Assembly: GCA_934091015.1 (NCBI GenBank)
Contig: CAKOKM010000021.1
Location: forward strand, 1 to 23,101
Origin: an uncultured Bacilli bacterium
GTDB taxonomy: Bacteria; Bacillota_I; Bacilli_A; RF39; UBA660
Reading direction: 5' to 3'
DNA length: 23,101 nt
The position numbers and the translations under genes were made by a program. The notes under the pieces were generated by a model. That model made no database searches and had not been told where the DNA came from. It saw nothing but the letters and a program-made list of their open reading frames with translations. Positions within the stretch are counted from its first letter, which is position 1, and every line of letters begins with the position of its first letter. Of the stretch, positions 4,421-13,984 are shown piece after piece.

Positions 4421-6907
4421 ATGAAAAAAATATTAAAAACAATTTTTGTGTTTATATTATCAATGTTTTTACTTCTAAATCCAATATTTAACATATATGC
4501 ACAAGAAACAGAAACTATTCAAATAAAGTATTTAGGTGGGAAAGCATCTGCTGATGGGGTTAAGATAAGTAAAACTATTTCTAAAAGTAACTTGGAAAAT
4601 TATTTTGATATTACTTTAACCGTTGAAACGACTAGTAAAATCGAAGAAATAACAAAAGCGCAAGATTTGGCAGTGGTACTAGTTATGGATATATCTAATA
4701 CAATGAATGAAAAATTTAAAGGTGGTGGCAGTAGTACAAAAATAAGTGCTGCTAAAAACTCTGCGATAGATTTTATAAATGAATTTTATAAATACTCAAT
4801 GAATAGTAATGCTATAAGACAGATTGGTTTGGTTACATTTAATAGGGACTCATATGATGTTTTTGGTGGTTTACAAAATGTTAATACAGTGCCAGAAAGT
4901 ACTTTAACTGGCGAAAATGGTAAAGTTAATAAAATAACAGCTCCGGATGGTGCTGATATAAAATGGACTAATATGGAATCCGGTTTAAAAAAAGCCAATG
5001 ATTTACTCGCAACTTCTACGGTAAAAAATAAGTTTATAATCTTTTTAACAGATGGTTTACCTACCACATATATAAAGAGTGGTTATCAAGGATATACGCC
5101 ATTAAAAAGCAATCACACAAAATACACAGAACATAGAGTAGGTAATTTCTATAACTATGAAAAAGATGTTCCAATAGGAAGTAGTAGTTGGTCAGGTACA
5201 AATTATAGTGACTTAGGAGCAAGAAGAGCAGAAGAACTAGCATATAAAATAAAAAACAATGGAACAAAAATTTATTCTATTGGTGTAGGTATTGCAAGTC
5301 AATTTACGATGTGGCATTTACAATATAACGATAATGGTAGTCATGCAAATACTGTTGATACTGACACTGAAGCAAGAAATTATACATATTATTCTACTAA
5401 TGGCTATAAAGTCCCAAGATATTATGCGGTATTACCAGGAATAAATGTACCAAGTAAGACTGCAAATACAAATACAAGTGTAAAAAATAAATATAATGAT
5501 ACTTCATATTATAAAAAATGGTTAAGTGAATACATCGGTTCTGATGGTTTAGGAACAAATGAGAAAAATCGAAAGTATTATTATGACTCAGATAATAAAA
5601 CAGCTTTGGAAAATGCTTACAAGGAAATCTTTAATGATATTAAAGAAATGACAGATCAAGAAATAAATGCTTCTTGGGTAGCAGAAGATCCGATGAATGC
5701 CAGTGGTCAAACAAAGAATATTCAATTTGTTGGATTATATGACGATAACATGAATTTAAAAAATGAACTAAATACTGCAAATGCTGGCGAAAGTGATACG
5801 GCAAGTTATAATAAAGCTAAAGATACTATTTCTTGGGATTTAAAAACATCTACAAGAACGGAAACAAAAAAACAAGAGAATGGTAAAAAAGTAATGTATT
5901 ATAAATATGAAATTAAATATAAAATTCGCTTGGAAAATGAGTTAAAAGATTTTGTTGAAAAGAAAGATTATTCTACTAATGGCAAGACATATTTAGATTA
6001 TGTTGTAATTGAAAATATTAATGGAGTAAATGTAAGATCAGAAAAAAGAACATTAGAATTTCCTGTACCTAAAGTAGAAGGATATTTAGGAACATTGGAA
6101 TTTACTAAAAAATCAAGCTATAAAGATCAAATTGTAAGTGGTGCGGTTTTTGAACTTGTTCATTCTGATGATTGTCCATGTCTAAATGAAAGAAAGCATA
6201 TGAATGCCAACTATAAATTAACTAGTACTTTAAATTCTAATGGTAAAGTAACATTTAATAACATTCCATCTGGTCATACATATAAATTAAAGGAAGTAAA
6301 AACAGATGATTATCATACCTTAAATGAAACAATTTATGATGTAAAAGTTAGTTATGGTAAAACAACCCATAATATCGAAAATAATACTATTATTAATAAT
6401 ATTAAAACAAATAATTTAATAATATCAAAAGAATTAAAAAACAAAACAAGTAATAAGTTATTAGATAATAAGTTATTTGATTTTGTTTTAACAGCAACAT
6501 ATAAGGATGAAAAAATAAATGGAACATATTCGGCTATAAGAAAAATTAATGATAATAAAACAACAGAAAATGTAACATTTATAGATGGAATATTAAATTT
6601 TAAATTAAAGCATAATGAAAGTTTAGAAATAAATAACTTACCGTATAAATTAAATTATTCTATTAAAGAAATAAATAATGATGTTTTTACAGTTAATTAT
6701 AAAATAAATAATAGTGAAATAAATAAATATAATAGTTCAATTGAAGATATCTTAAATATAGATAAAAATATTCATTTTATTAATCAAAGTGGATATATAA
6801 TGCCGGAAACCGGAAGTAGTGGAATGCTAATATTAGCAATAATAGGGACATTATTACTTTTAATACCTATTTTGTATATATCAGTTAATACCTTAAAGAA
6901 GGATTAA
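4421..6907 (+). CDS. VWA-domain tip pilin/adhesin with MPETG sorting signal
   Basis: This 828-residue exported protein is probably the adhesive tip of the pilus. A signal peptide spans residues 1-28 (hydrophobic core, cleavage near IYAQ). A von Willebrand A domain covers about 82-410, with metal-site residues D90-x-S92-x-T94, T183 and the TDG at 210-212; the usual third Ser of DxSxS is Thr. A Cna_B/SpaA-like domain at about 553-650 carries an unusual Cys-Pro-Cys near 583. A second SpaA-type domain (about 660-780) contains LKHNESLEINNLP. The C-terminus has the sorting motif MPETG (794-798, Met replacing Leu), a hydrophobic helix and a basic KKD tail. A GGGAGG site lies 7-8 bases before ATG. 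Tip proteins of this kind are linked to major pilin by class C sortase, encoded two genes downstream. Confidence 0.88.
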   Translation: MKKILKTIFVFILSMFLLLNPIFNIYAQETETIQIKYLGGKASADGVKISKTISKSNLENYFDITLTVETTSKIEEITKAQDLAVVLVMDISNTMNEKFKGGGSSTKISAAKNSAIDFINEFYKYSMNSNAIRQIGLVTFNRDSYDVFGGLQNVNTVPESTLTGENGKVNKITAPDGADIKWTNMESGLKKANDLLATSTVKNKFIIFLTDGLPTTYIKSGYQGYTPLKSNHTKYTEHRVGNFYNYEKDVPIGSSSWSGTNYSDLGARRAEELAYKIKNNGTKIYSIGVGIASQFTMWHLQYNDNGSHANTVDTDTEARNYTYYSTNGYKVPRYYAVLPGINVPSKTANTNTSVKNKYNDTSYYKKWLSEYIGSDGLGTNEKNRKYYYDSDNKTALENAYKEIFNDIKEMTDQEINASWVAEDPMNASGQTKNIQFVGLYDDNMNLKNELNTANAGESDTASYNKAKDTISWDLKTSTRTETKKQENGKKVMYYKYEIKYKIRLENELKDFVEKKDYSTNGKTYLDYVVIENINGVNVRSEKRTLEFPVPKVEGYLGTLEFTKKSSYKDQIVSGAVFELVHSDDCPCLNERKHMNANYKLTSTLNSNGKVTFNNIPSGHTYKLKEVKTDDYHTLNETIYDVKVSYGKTTHNIENNTIINNIKTNNLIISKELKNKTSNKLLDNKLFDFVLTATYKDEKINGTYSAIRKINDNKTTENVTFIDGILNFKLKHNESLEINNLPYKLNYSIKEINNDVFTVNYKINNSEINKYNSSIEDILNIDKNIHFINQSGYIMPETGSSGMLILAIIGTLLLLIPILYISVNTLKKD

Positions 6908-6932
6908 CTAAGAAAGGAAAGGAAGAAGAAAA

Positions 6933-8336
6933 ATGAAAAGTATTAAAAAATTAATTTGTATGCTATTCATGTTAGTGTTATCAATTACAAATGTTAATGC
7001 TGCCAATGAAAAAGGTACAATAACTATTAACAAAGCAATTGTTAATGAAGAGTATAATATCTATAAAGTATTAGATTTAGAAACTTATGATAAAGTTAAT
7101 AAACATTACATTTATAGAGCAGCTTCAGATTTGGAAACAGATTGGGAAACATTCTTAGATGGAGCAACTGATTATTTAGAAGCAAGAAATGAAAATGGGG
7201 ACAAATATTATGTGTGGAAAGACGGAGTAGACAAATCTAAGGCTAAAGAATTTGCTGAAAAAGCTTATAAATATGCTAAAGATAATAATATTACACCAAC
7301 TAAGACTAAAAAGGCTACCTCTACTTCAGTAGTGTTTGACAAATTAGATTTAGGATACTACTTAGTAGATTCATCAGTAGGAGCATTACTTCATTTAACT
7401 ACAACTAATCCTAGTGCAACAGTTAATGAAAAAAATACATTAAATCCAAATGTTGATAAAAATGTATTAGAAAATAATAGTACTGGAGAATATGGAAAAG
7501 AAAATGACGATATGATTGGAAGTACTATTAGTTATAAAACAACAATTACTACTGGTGCTGGTTATGGAAATTACGTTTTATATGATGTAATGGATATAGG
7601 TTTAACATTTAATGTTAATTCAGTAGTAGTTAAAATTGGTGATGAAGTTGTAGATAGTAAAAACTACACAGTTAAAACTGATGTAACAAGTTATACATTT
7701 GTAATTGAATTCAATGATGAATTTATATTAAAACAACCTAAAAATACTAATATAGATGTATATTATACTGCAACTTTAAATAAAGATGCTACTGTTGAAG
7801 GTAAAGGTAACGTTAATGAAACATATTTAGAATATGGAAATAAAACTGAAACAAAACATAGTAAAACAACAACTTACACTTATGCATTTGATTTAGTAAA
7901 AACAAATAAAGAAGGAAAAGAATTAACAGGTGCTGAATTTATCTTATTAGATAAATATGGTAATAAAATAAAAGTAGTTTTAAAAGATGAAGAAACTAAA
8001 ACATATCGTATTGCAACAGGAAATGAAATAGGAGTTAATATTAAAGCAGGTAAAGCTACTATTGAAGGATTAGATAAAGATTCCTATAAATTAGAGGAAG
8101 TTGTTAGTCCAGAAGGATATAATAAATTAACTAGCCCAGTTGAATTTAGAGTTGATGGAAAACCAAATATTACTGTTATAGAAAGAACATTAGTTGAAGT
8201 TATAAATTATACTGGTTCTGAATTACCTGAAACAGGTGGAATTGGTACTAAACTATTTATTACAAGTGGTTTATCATTAGTTCTTATTTGTGGATTAGTA
8301 TTAGTTACAAAATTAAGATTATATAAAAATATCTAG
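6933..8336 (+). CDS. Major pilin subunit (isopeptide-forming, LPETG)
   Basis: This 467-residue protein is the likely shaft subunit. A signal peptide ends near NVNAA (residue 24). The N-terminal domain runs to about 170 and is followed by TLNPNVDKNV, whose Lys176 is the candidate pilin lysine linked by sortase C. The middle domain (about 180-310) has SpaA/FimA-type strands. The C-terminal Cna_B-like domain (about 315-425) contains the E-box YKLEEVVSPEGY with Glu389, the residue that promotes an intramolecular isopeptide bond. The sorting signal LPETG is at 431-435, followed by a membrane helix and a basic tail. A purine-rich AAGGAAAGG site gives strong expected translation. The gene is 25 bases after the tip adhesin and 38 before the sortase. 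Confidence 0.92.
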   Translation: MKSIKKLICMLFMLVLSITNVNAANEKGTITINKAIVNEEYNIYKVLDLETYDKVNKHYIYRAASDLETDWETFLDGATDYLEARNENGDKYYVWKDGVDKSKAKEFAEKAYKYAKDNNITPTKTKKATSTSVVFDKLDLGYYLVDSSVGALLHLTTTNPSATVNEKNTLNPNVDKNVLENNSTGEYGKENDDMIGSTISYKTTITTGAGYGNYVLYDVMDIGLTFNVNSVVVKIGDEVVDSKNYTVKTDVTSYTFVIEFNDEFILKQPKNTNIDVYYTATLNKDATVEGKGNVNETYLEYGNKTETKHSKTTTYTYAFDLVKTNKEGKELTGAEFILLDKYGNKIKVVLKDEETKTYRIATGNEIGVNIKAGKATIEGLDKDSYKLEEVVSPEGYNKLTSPVEFRVDGKPNITVIERTLVEVINYTGSELPETGGIGTKLFITSGLSLVLICGLVLVTKLRLYKNI

Positions 8337-8374
8337 TAATAATTGTAAAAGTATATAGAGGAGGTTGAAGTAAT

Positions 8375-9241
8375 ATGAATAAAAGAAATACTATTATAAT
8401 GATTGTATTGTTTTTCATAGGACTTTTAACTCTCTTTTATCCAACTTTAAGTAATTATTACAATGAAAAAATGGGTTCTAAAACTATTTATAATTATGAA
8501 AGTATTTTAAATAGTTATGATACTAATAAATTTAAACAAATAAAAAAAGATGCTATAAATTATAATAAAAAATTATCTAAATTAAAAGATCCTTTGTTAG
8601 ATTATAACGATTTGAAGAATTATAATAATGTTCTTAACGTTAATGATGAAGGAATGATTGGATATTTATCTATCGATAAAATTAGGGTAGAAATTCCTAT
8701 TTATCATGGTACAAGCAATGATACATTAAATAGTTTCGTTGGCCATGTTGAAGGAACGAGTCTTCCTATTGGAGGAAAAGGTACCCATAGTGTTTTATCA
8801 GCACATAGAGGTTTACCATCTGCTAAGTTATTTTCTGATTTAGATAGATTAGAAGTAGGAGATACTTTTAAAATAACAGTTCTAGATGAAGTATTAACAT
8901 ATGAAGTTGATAAAATATCGATAGTTAAGCCAAATAATAGTAAAGAATTAAAAATAGATAAAAATAATGACTATGTAACTCTTTTAACTTGTACACCATA
9001 TGGAATTAATACCCATAGGTTATTAGTAAGAGGTAAAAGAGTTGATAATAATATTAACAAAGTTTATATAACAACAGAAGGATTTAAACTTAATAAATTA
9101 ATAGTTATACCTATTTTAACATTACCTATAATAATATTATTAATACTAATTATTATTATAAAACCTGTTAAAAAGAATAACGAAGATACATATAGTAAAT
9201 ATCTATATCCTAATGGTAAAGATTATTTACTAAGGAGGTAA
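8375..9241 (+). CDS. Class C (pilin-polymerising) sortase
   Basis: This 288-residue membrane transpeptidase joins pilins by Lys-Thr isopeptide bonds. It has an N-terminal membrane helix (about 7-27), a ~50-residue linker with a DPL lid-like segment (LKDPLLDYNDL) typical of class C enzymes, and the catalytic residues His144 in SAHRG, Cys206 in LLTCTPYGINTHR and Arg215 at Cys+9, as in streptococcal SrtC enzymes. A second membrane helix at about 238-262 precedes a basic tail, also a class C trait. The start follows GAGGAGG. The stop codon and the ribosome-binding site of the next gene overlap. Confidence 0.95.
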   Translation: MNKRNTIIMIVLFFIGLLTLFYPTLSNYYNEKMGSKTIYNYESILNSYDTNKFKQIKKDAINYNKKLSKLKDPLLDYNDLKNYNNVLNVNDEGMIGYLSIDKIRVEIPIYHGTSNDTLNSFVGHVEGTSLPIGGKGTHSVLSAHRGLPSAKLFSDLDRLEVGDTFKITVLDEVLTYEVDKISIVKPNNSKELKIDKNNDYVTLLTCTPYGINTHRLLVRGKRVDNNINKVYITTEGFKLNKLIVIPILTLPIIILLILIIIIKPVKKNNEDTYSKYLYPNGKDYLLRR

Positions 9242-9243
9242 AT

Positions 9244-10131
9244 ATGAAATATTTAAAATATTTATTTATGTTAATAATATTGTTTACTATAAATGTTTAT
9301 GCTGATAATTATAGTGTAGACTTTAATAAGAAAGGTAAATTAAATATTACGTTAACAGATAAGGAAGAAAATAAAGCAATAGAAGGAGCAGAATTAACTT
9401 TATATAAAATAGCTAATGTTAGTGAAGAGAATTATCATTTATATTATGAATATGTTGAAGGAATAAATTGTAACGCTTCATTAGATAATTTAGAATCATC
9501 AACATTAACAAATGAAATTAATTCTTGTCTTAATGATGATATAATTGTTATGAAAAAAATAACAGATAAAACTGGAACAGTTTCGTTTGATAATTTAGAT
9601 TTAGGTTTATATTTAGTAAAACAAACTAATAAAGTAAAAGGTTATTCTATTATAACTCCTTATTTAATAACCATTCCAAAAGTAATTGATAATAAATTTA
9701 CTTATGAAATAAGTAGTAAACCAAAAACCGATATTTTAAGATTAATAGATATTAATGTTAAAAAAATATGGAATACTCCTTTAAGTAATAAAAATGACAA
9801 AGAAAATTTACCTCAATATATAGAAGTTGGATTATATAAAGACAATGAATTAATTAGTAAAATAAAATTAAATAAAGATAATAATTGGAGTTATACTTGG
9901 GAAGATTTAGAAAAAAGTGATAATTATGATATTCTTGAAATAAATGTTCCTAAAGGATATACTGCAACATATGAAAAAATAGATAACACTATTGTTATTA
10001 CAAATACAAAAACATTAGTACAAACTGGTAATAATTATTATTTAGCATTAATAATTGGATTATTTGGTATTACATTTATAATGATAAGTATTTTTTACAA
10101 TTTAAAGGTTAAAAATGAACAGGGTATCTAA
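9244..10131 (+). CDS. Minor (basal) pilin with noncanonical LVQTG signal
   Basis: This 295-residue exported protein has a signal peptide at 1-20 (cut after VYA), an N-terminal SpaA-like domain containing EGAELTLYKIA and SFDNLDLGLYLVKQ (about 35-160), and a Cna_B domain at about 165-255. The Cna_B domain shows VKKIWN, NWSYTWEDL and YDILEINVPKGYTA, in which the Glu of LEINVP fits the isopeptide-promoting position. The C-terminus reads TLVQTGNN, then a hydrophobic helix and a charged tail. The motif is LVQTG instead of LPxTG, so it may be recognised by the second sortase encoded immediately after. AGGAGGT overlaps the sortase C stop codon and lies 5 bases before the ATG. The gene overlaps the following sortase by 17 bases. 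Confidence 0.85.
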   Translation: MKYLKYLFMLIILFTINVYADNYSVDFNKKGKLNITLTDKEENKAIEGAELTLYKIANVSEENYHLYYEYVEGINCNASLDNLESSTLTNEINSCLNDDIIVMKKITDKTGTVSFDNLDLGLYLVKQTNKVKGYSIITPYLITIPKVIDNKFTYEISSKPKTDILRLIDINVKKIWNTPLSNKNDKENLPQYIEVGLYKDNELISKIKLNKDNNWSYTWEDLEKSDNYDILEINVPKGYTATYEKIDNTIVITNTKTLVQTGNNYYLALIIGLFGITFIMISIFYNLKVKNEQGI

Positions 10132-10669
10132 GATATTATTAGGAATAGGTATAATATTATTATCTATTTCTTTATTTCTTTATGTATATTATTATATGGA
10201 AGATATTTATTCGTCTAAAATGGTAAATAAAACCATGAATGAATTGATTAAAGCAAATGATATTATCAAAAATGATGATGGATTTGATATTAAAATAATT
10301 GATAATGAAGAATATATAGGATACTTAGAAATACCTTCTTTAGAATTATTTCTACCTATAACCAATGGTTATTCATATAGTTCATTAAAAAAGACTCCTG
10401 CATTATTCTATGGTAATTTAAATAAAAATTTTGTTATTTGTGGACACTCTTACAAAGCTCATTTTGGTAATTTATATAAATTAAAACAAAAAGATAAAGT
10501 GATTTTTATTGATGTTAATAATATCAAATATATTTATGAAGTAGAATTGATAGAAACACTTAAATCTACCGATGTAAAAGAAATGATTGAAAGTGATTTT
10601 GATTTAACTTTATATACTTGTACCAAAGATGGTAAAAATAGAGTTACAGTAAGATGTAATCGAATATAA
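10115..10669 (+). CDS. Second, short sortase (class not assigned)
   Basis: This 184-residue sortase has one N-terminal membrane helix (about 7-28), substrate-fold strands from EYIGYLEIPSLELFLPI onward, and the catalytic set His111 (ICGHSYKAHFGNL), Cys169 (LTLYTCTKDG) and Arg176 (NRVTVRC). It lacks the lid and the C-terminal membrane helix of class C enzymes, so it is a better candidate for anchoring the finished pilus to peptidoglycan or for handling the LVQTG minor pilin. Similar GHSYKAHFG/TCTxxGxxRVTVRC enzymes are common in clostridial pilus loci. AAAGG lies 6 bases before the ATG, inside the end of the preceding gene. It is the last gene of the operon. Confidence 0.88.
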   Translation: MNRVSKILLGIGIILLSISLFLYVYYYMEDIYSSKMVNKTMNELIKANDIIKNDDGFDIKIIDNEEYIGYLEIPSLELFLPITNGYSYSSLKKTPALFYGNLNKNFVICGHSYKAHFGNLYKLKQKDKVIFIDVNNIKYIYEVELIETLKSTDVKEMIESDFDLTLYTCTKDGKNRVTVRCNRI

Positions 10670-10718
10670 AATCTAAAAAATAATTAATAAATATATATTT
10701 TTTAAATTTATACAAATT

Positions 10719-10756
10719 AAAAGAAAAAACTACTCATCTTGTAGTTTTTTTCTTTT
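10719..10756. terminator. Bidirectional-looking terminator closing the pilus operon
   Basis: AAAAGAAAAAACTAC (10719-10733) pairs with GTAGTTTTTTTCTTTT (10741-10756), about 15 bp with one bulged base. The stretch 10670-10718 is AT-rich and shows nothing else. Confidence 0.85.
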
Positions 10757-10764
10757 AAAAATTA

Positions 10765-10773
10765 TGATAATAT
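10765..10773 (+). promoter_or_regulatory. Extended -10 promoter of argS
   Basis: TG (10765-10766), one base, TAATAT (10768-10773); no clear -35. The same TATGnTA arrangement precedes lon and the genes at 18220 and 21459. Confidence 0.45.
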
Positions 10774-10792
10774 ACAAATGGAGTTGATTTAA

Positions 10793-12508
10793 ATGAACTT
10801 AGTATTAAAAATAAATGAAATAATTAAAGAACTTGGCTATGATGAAGCACCAGAAGTATCAGTTAGTAATAGACCTGATATAAGTGATTATCAATATAAT
10901 GGCGCGTTCAAACTTGCTAAAACAATGCATAAAAGTCCAATGATTATAGCTGATGAAATAGTCTCTAAATTAAAAGACAATGATATGTTTAAAGAAGTAT
11001 CTAACGTTAATGGATTTATAAATATAACCTTATCAGATAAAGCCCTAATAGATTATCTTAATGAAATAGCTAATAATTTTGATATAAATACTTTTAAAAT
11101 AAATACAGATGAAACTATTTTCTTAGATTATGGTGGAGCAAATGTTGCTAAGGCTCTTCATGCTGGACATTTAAGAAGTCCTAATATTGGAGAAGCCCTA
11201 AAAAGATTATGTGAAGCAGTTGGCTATAAAACAATAAGTGATGTTCATTATGGCGACTGGGGTAGACCTATGGGATTAATTATTTGTGAGATTAAACATA
11301 GATATCCTGATTTAGACTTCTTTAATCCTAATTTAGATAATTATCCCAAAGAATCTCCTGTTACTTTAGAAGACTTATATAATATTTATCCATTAGCAAG
11401 CGTTAAAGCCAAAGAAGATGAAGAATATTTAAATGAGGCTAGAGAACTAACTGTTAAACTTCAAAAGAAAGAAAAAGGAATCTATGATTTATATAAAGCC
11501 TTTACTAAATTATCAATTTTAGATATTGAAGATATTTATAAAAAACTTAATTGTACTTTTGATTTATATGAAGGTGAAAGAGATGCTGATGATTACATTG
11601 AAGATGTTTTAACAGTTACTAAACCTTTTACAACTATTTCTAATGGTGCAACAATTATTGATGTTAAAGAAGAAAATGATAAAAAAGAAATACCTCCTGT
11701 TATGTTATTAAAAAGTGATGGAGGCGTACTTTATGATACAACTGAACTTGCAACTCTTTATTCAAGAATTAAAAGATTTAAGGCATCAAAATATTTTTAT
11801 TTAACTGATGTAAGACAAGAATTACATTTTGTTGAAGCCTTTAGAGCAGCTTATAAAACGGGAATTGTTCCTAAAAATATAAGCCTAGAATGGTTTGGTT
11901 TTGGAACTCTTAATGGACCAGATGGAAAACCATTTAAAACCAGAGATGGTGGCATAATGTCTTTAAGAGAATTAATTAGTATCGTTAAAACAGAAACTAG
12001 AAAAGTTATTAAAGATAATATTAAAGAAGAAGATAAAGATGATTTAGCTGAAGTTTTAGCAATAGCTGCTATTAAGTATGCTGATTTACTTCCTAATCGT
12101 ACTAGTGATTATGTATTTGATCCTATTAAATTTAGTGATATAAATGGTAAAACAGGACCATATATCCTATATAGTACAGTTAGAATGAAGAGTTTATTAA
12201 GTAAAAGTAATTTAAAATATGATAAGTATTATAAAATAAATACTAAAGAAGAAAGAGATATTTTAATTAATATTATTAAATTAAGAAGTGTTATTGAAAA
12301 ATCATTTAATATGAGAAGTTTAAATGAAATATGTGAATATATTTATAAATTAACTTCATCATTTAATGCTTTCTATTCAAATCATGAAGTATTAACTGAA
12401 CAAGATGTACGTATTAAAGAAAGTTACTTAACTTTAATAAACGAAGTATATAAAATTAATAAATATTTACTTAATATTTTAGCAATCACTTTACCAGATA
12501 AAATTTAA
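10793..12508 (+). CDS. argS: Arginyl-tRNA synthetase
   Basis: Class I synthetase that charges tRNA-Arg, 571 residues. An N-terminal Add1-type domain (about 1-95) is followed by the HIGH signature as HAGHL (His123-Leu127) in ANVAKALHAGHLRSPNIGEA, the Rossmann core with VHYGDWGRPMG, and the ArgS form of the KMSKS loop, GKPFKTRDGG, with Lys382. The C-terminal third is the helical anticodon-binding domain. Length and motif order are normal. ATG at 10793 has a GGAG site. The gene is followed 10 bases later by tgt, and no terminator separates them, so both are probably in one transcript. No T-box is seen in front of this gene. Confidence 0.96.
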   Translation: MNLVLKINEIIKELGYDEAPEVSVSNRPDISDYQYNGAFKLAKTMHKSPMIIADEIVSKLKDNDMFKEVSNVNGFINITLSDKALIDYLNEIANNFDINTFKINTDETIFLDYGGANVAKALHAGHLRSPNIGEALKRLCEAVGYKTISDVHYGDWGRPMGLIICEIKHRYPDLDFFNPNLDNYPKESPVTLEDLYNIYPLASVKAKEDEEYLNEARELTVKLQKKEKGIYDLYKAFTKLSILDIEDIYKKLNCTFDLYEGERDADDYIEDVLTVTKPFTTISNGATIIDVKEENDKKEIPPVMLLKSDGGVLYDTTELATLYSRIKRFKASKYFYLTDVRQELHFVEAFRAAYKTGIVPKNISLEWFGFGTLNGPDGKPFKTRDGGIMSLRELISIVKTETRKVIKDNIKEEDKDDLAEVLAIAAIKYADLLPNRTSDYVFDPIKFSDINGKTGPYILYSTVRMKSLLSKSNLKYDKYYKINTKEERDILINIIKLRSVIEKSFNMRSLNEICEYIYKLTSSFNAFYSNHEVLTEQDVRIKESYLTLINEVYKINKYLLNILAITLPDKI

Positions 12509-12518
12509 AGGAGTCTAT

Positions 12519-13634
12519 ATGAAAATAGAATATACATTAATTAAAAAAGATAAAAATTGTAATGCTAGATTAGGTAAAATTAAAACTAATTATGGTGAAT
12601 ATGAAACTCCAATGTTTATGCCAGTTGGTACTCAAGCAACTGTTAAAACATTATCTCCCGAAGAATTAAAAGAAATAGATTGCGGAATAATTCTTGCTAA
12701 CACTTATCATTTATGGCTAAGACCTGGCGAGACCGTCATAGATCATGCCGGTGGATTACATAAATTTATGAATTGGAATGGACCTATCTTAACTGATTCA
12801 GGTGGTTTTCAAGTATTTAGTTTAGCTAAAAGAAAAGACATAACTGAAGAAGGAGTTAAGTTTAAAAATCAATATAATGGTGATGCTTTACTTTTAACTC
12901 CCGAAAAATCAATTGAAATTCAAAATAAATTAGATAGCGATATTGCTATGAGTTTTGATGAATGTATTGGTTATCCTGCAACTTATGATTATTGTAAACA
13001 AAGTGTAGAAAGAACTCTTAGATGGGCTAAAAGAGGAAAAGATGTTTTTAATAATGAAAGACAAAGCTTATTTGGGATAGTACAAGGTGGCGAATATGAA
13101 GAATTACGTAAACATTGTGCTGAAGAATTAACCAAAATGGATTTTGATGGCTATTCAATTGGTGGTACAAGTGTAGGTGAGGATAAACCAACAATGTATA
13201 AAATGGTTGAAATGAGTACCAAATATTTACCAGAAAATAAAGTTAGATATTTAATGGGTGTTGGTGATCCAATTGACTTAGTTGAAAATGTTATACGTGG
13301 TATTGATATCTTCGACTGTGTTTCTCCAACCAGACTAGCTCGTCATGGTCATGCCTTAACAAAATATGGCAAAATAAATATTAAAAACGCTAAATATAAA
13401 GAAGATTTTACACCAATTAGTAGTGAATGTAATTGTTATGCTTGTAAACATTATACTAAGGCTTATATTAAACATTTGATTAATTGTGATGAAACATTTG
13501 GAGCTAGACTTTTATCTCTTCACAATATTAATTACCTAGTTAATTTAACTAAAGAAATGAGAGAAGCAATAAAAGAAGACCGTATGTTAGAATTCAGAGA
13601 GCAATTTATTAAGGATTATTATGGCGATAAATAA
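12519..13634 (+). CDS. tgt: tRNA-guanine transglycosylase
   Basis: This 371-residue enzyme exchanges guanine-34 of GUN anticodons for a queuosine precursor. Visible signatures are DSGGFQVFSLAKRKDITEEG (Asp93), FGIVQGG, GGTSVGE, the nucleophile segment IFDCVSPTRLARHG (Asp266) and the zinc site Cys304-x-Cys306-x2-Cys309 with His335 in LLSLHN. The start follows an AAAGGAG site. It is cotranscribed with argS upstream and overlaps the small membrane-protein gene downstream by 14 bases. No other queuosine gene is in the window, so whether the cell makes or salvages the precursor cannot be judged. Confidence 0.96.
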   Translation: MKIEYTLIKKDKNCNARLGKIKTNYGEYETPMFMPVGTQATVKTLSPEELKEIDCGIILANTYHLWLRPGETVIDHAGGLHKFMNWNGPILTDSGGFQVFSLAKRKDITEEGVKFKNQYNGDALLLTPEKSIEIQNKLDSDIAMSFDECIGYPATYDYCKQSVERTLRWAKRGKDVFNNERQSLFGIVQGGEYEELRKHCAEELTKMDFDGYSIGGTSVGEDKPTMYKMVEMSTKYLPENKVRYLMGVGDPIDLVENVIRGIDIFDCVSPTRLARHGHALTKYGKINIKNAKYKEDFTPISSECNCYACKHYTKAYIKHLINCDETFGARLLSLHNINYLVNLTKEMREAIKEDRMLEFREQFIKDYYGDK

Positions 13635-13917
13635 AAAAGGTTTAATAATTATAATTGTTTTGATTGGTTTATTTATTATTGGAGCAGTTAAAGTTTATCA
13701 AAACCATGTTGATAGATTATATTTAGTTCTTAATAATGAAATTAAAGAATCAGCTAAAAAGTGTTTTTTAGAGAAAAACTGTGAAGGTGAAATAACGTTA
13801 GGAGATTTAGCAAGTAAGGGTTACGTTGATGTTTTAGTTGATCCTGTAACAAAAGAAGAAGTTAGTAAAGATAAATGTTTAAAATATGAAAATAATGAAG
13901 TAGTATTTTGTAATTAA
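13621..13917 (+). CDS. Small membrane-anchored protein of unknown function (98 aa)
   Basis: It overlaps the end of tgt in another frame; AAGGA lies 5 bases before its ATG. A single N-terminal membrane helix (about 7-24: LIIIIVLIGLFIIGAVKVYQ) precedes a ~70-residue domain with four Cys (near 48, 54, 84 and 97) and the segment LASKGYVDVLVDPVTKEEVS. The helix-plus-small-domain shape and the DPVTKE turn recall minor pseudopilin-like proteins, but there is no prepilin cleavage motif (GFTLIE) and no secretion genes nearby. Function not assigned. The even number of Cys in an apparently outward-facing domain suggests disulfides. Confidence 0.75.
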   Translation: MAINKKGLIIIIVLIGLFIIGAVKVYQNHVDRLYLVLNNEIKESAKKCFLEKNCEGEITLGDLASKGYVDVLVDPVTKEEVSKDKCLKYENNEVVFCN

Positions 13918-13984
13918 GATAATTTAGTTTTTATAATTGTCCTAAAATAGTGAAAAAGTAGTGAAAAAAGTATAAGCAAAATAC

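Noticed and set aside
4786..5267. Minus-strand open frames inside the VWA adhesin gene, and similar frames at 2545, 3423, 20432 and 20982
   Set aside because: Shadows of well-supported plus-strand genes with no ribosome-binding site or motif.
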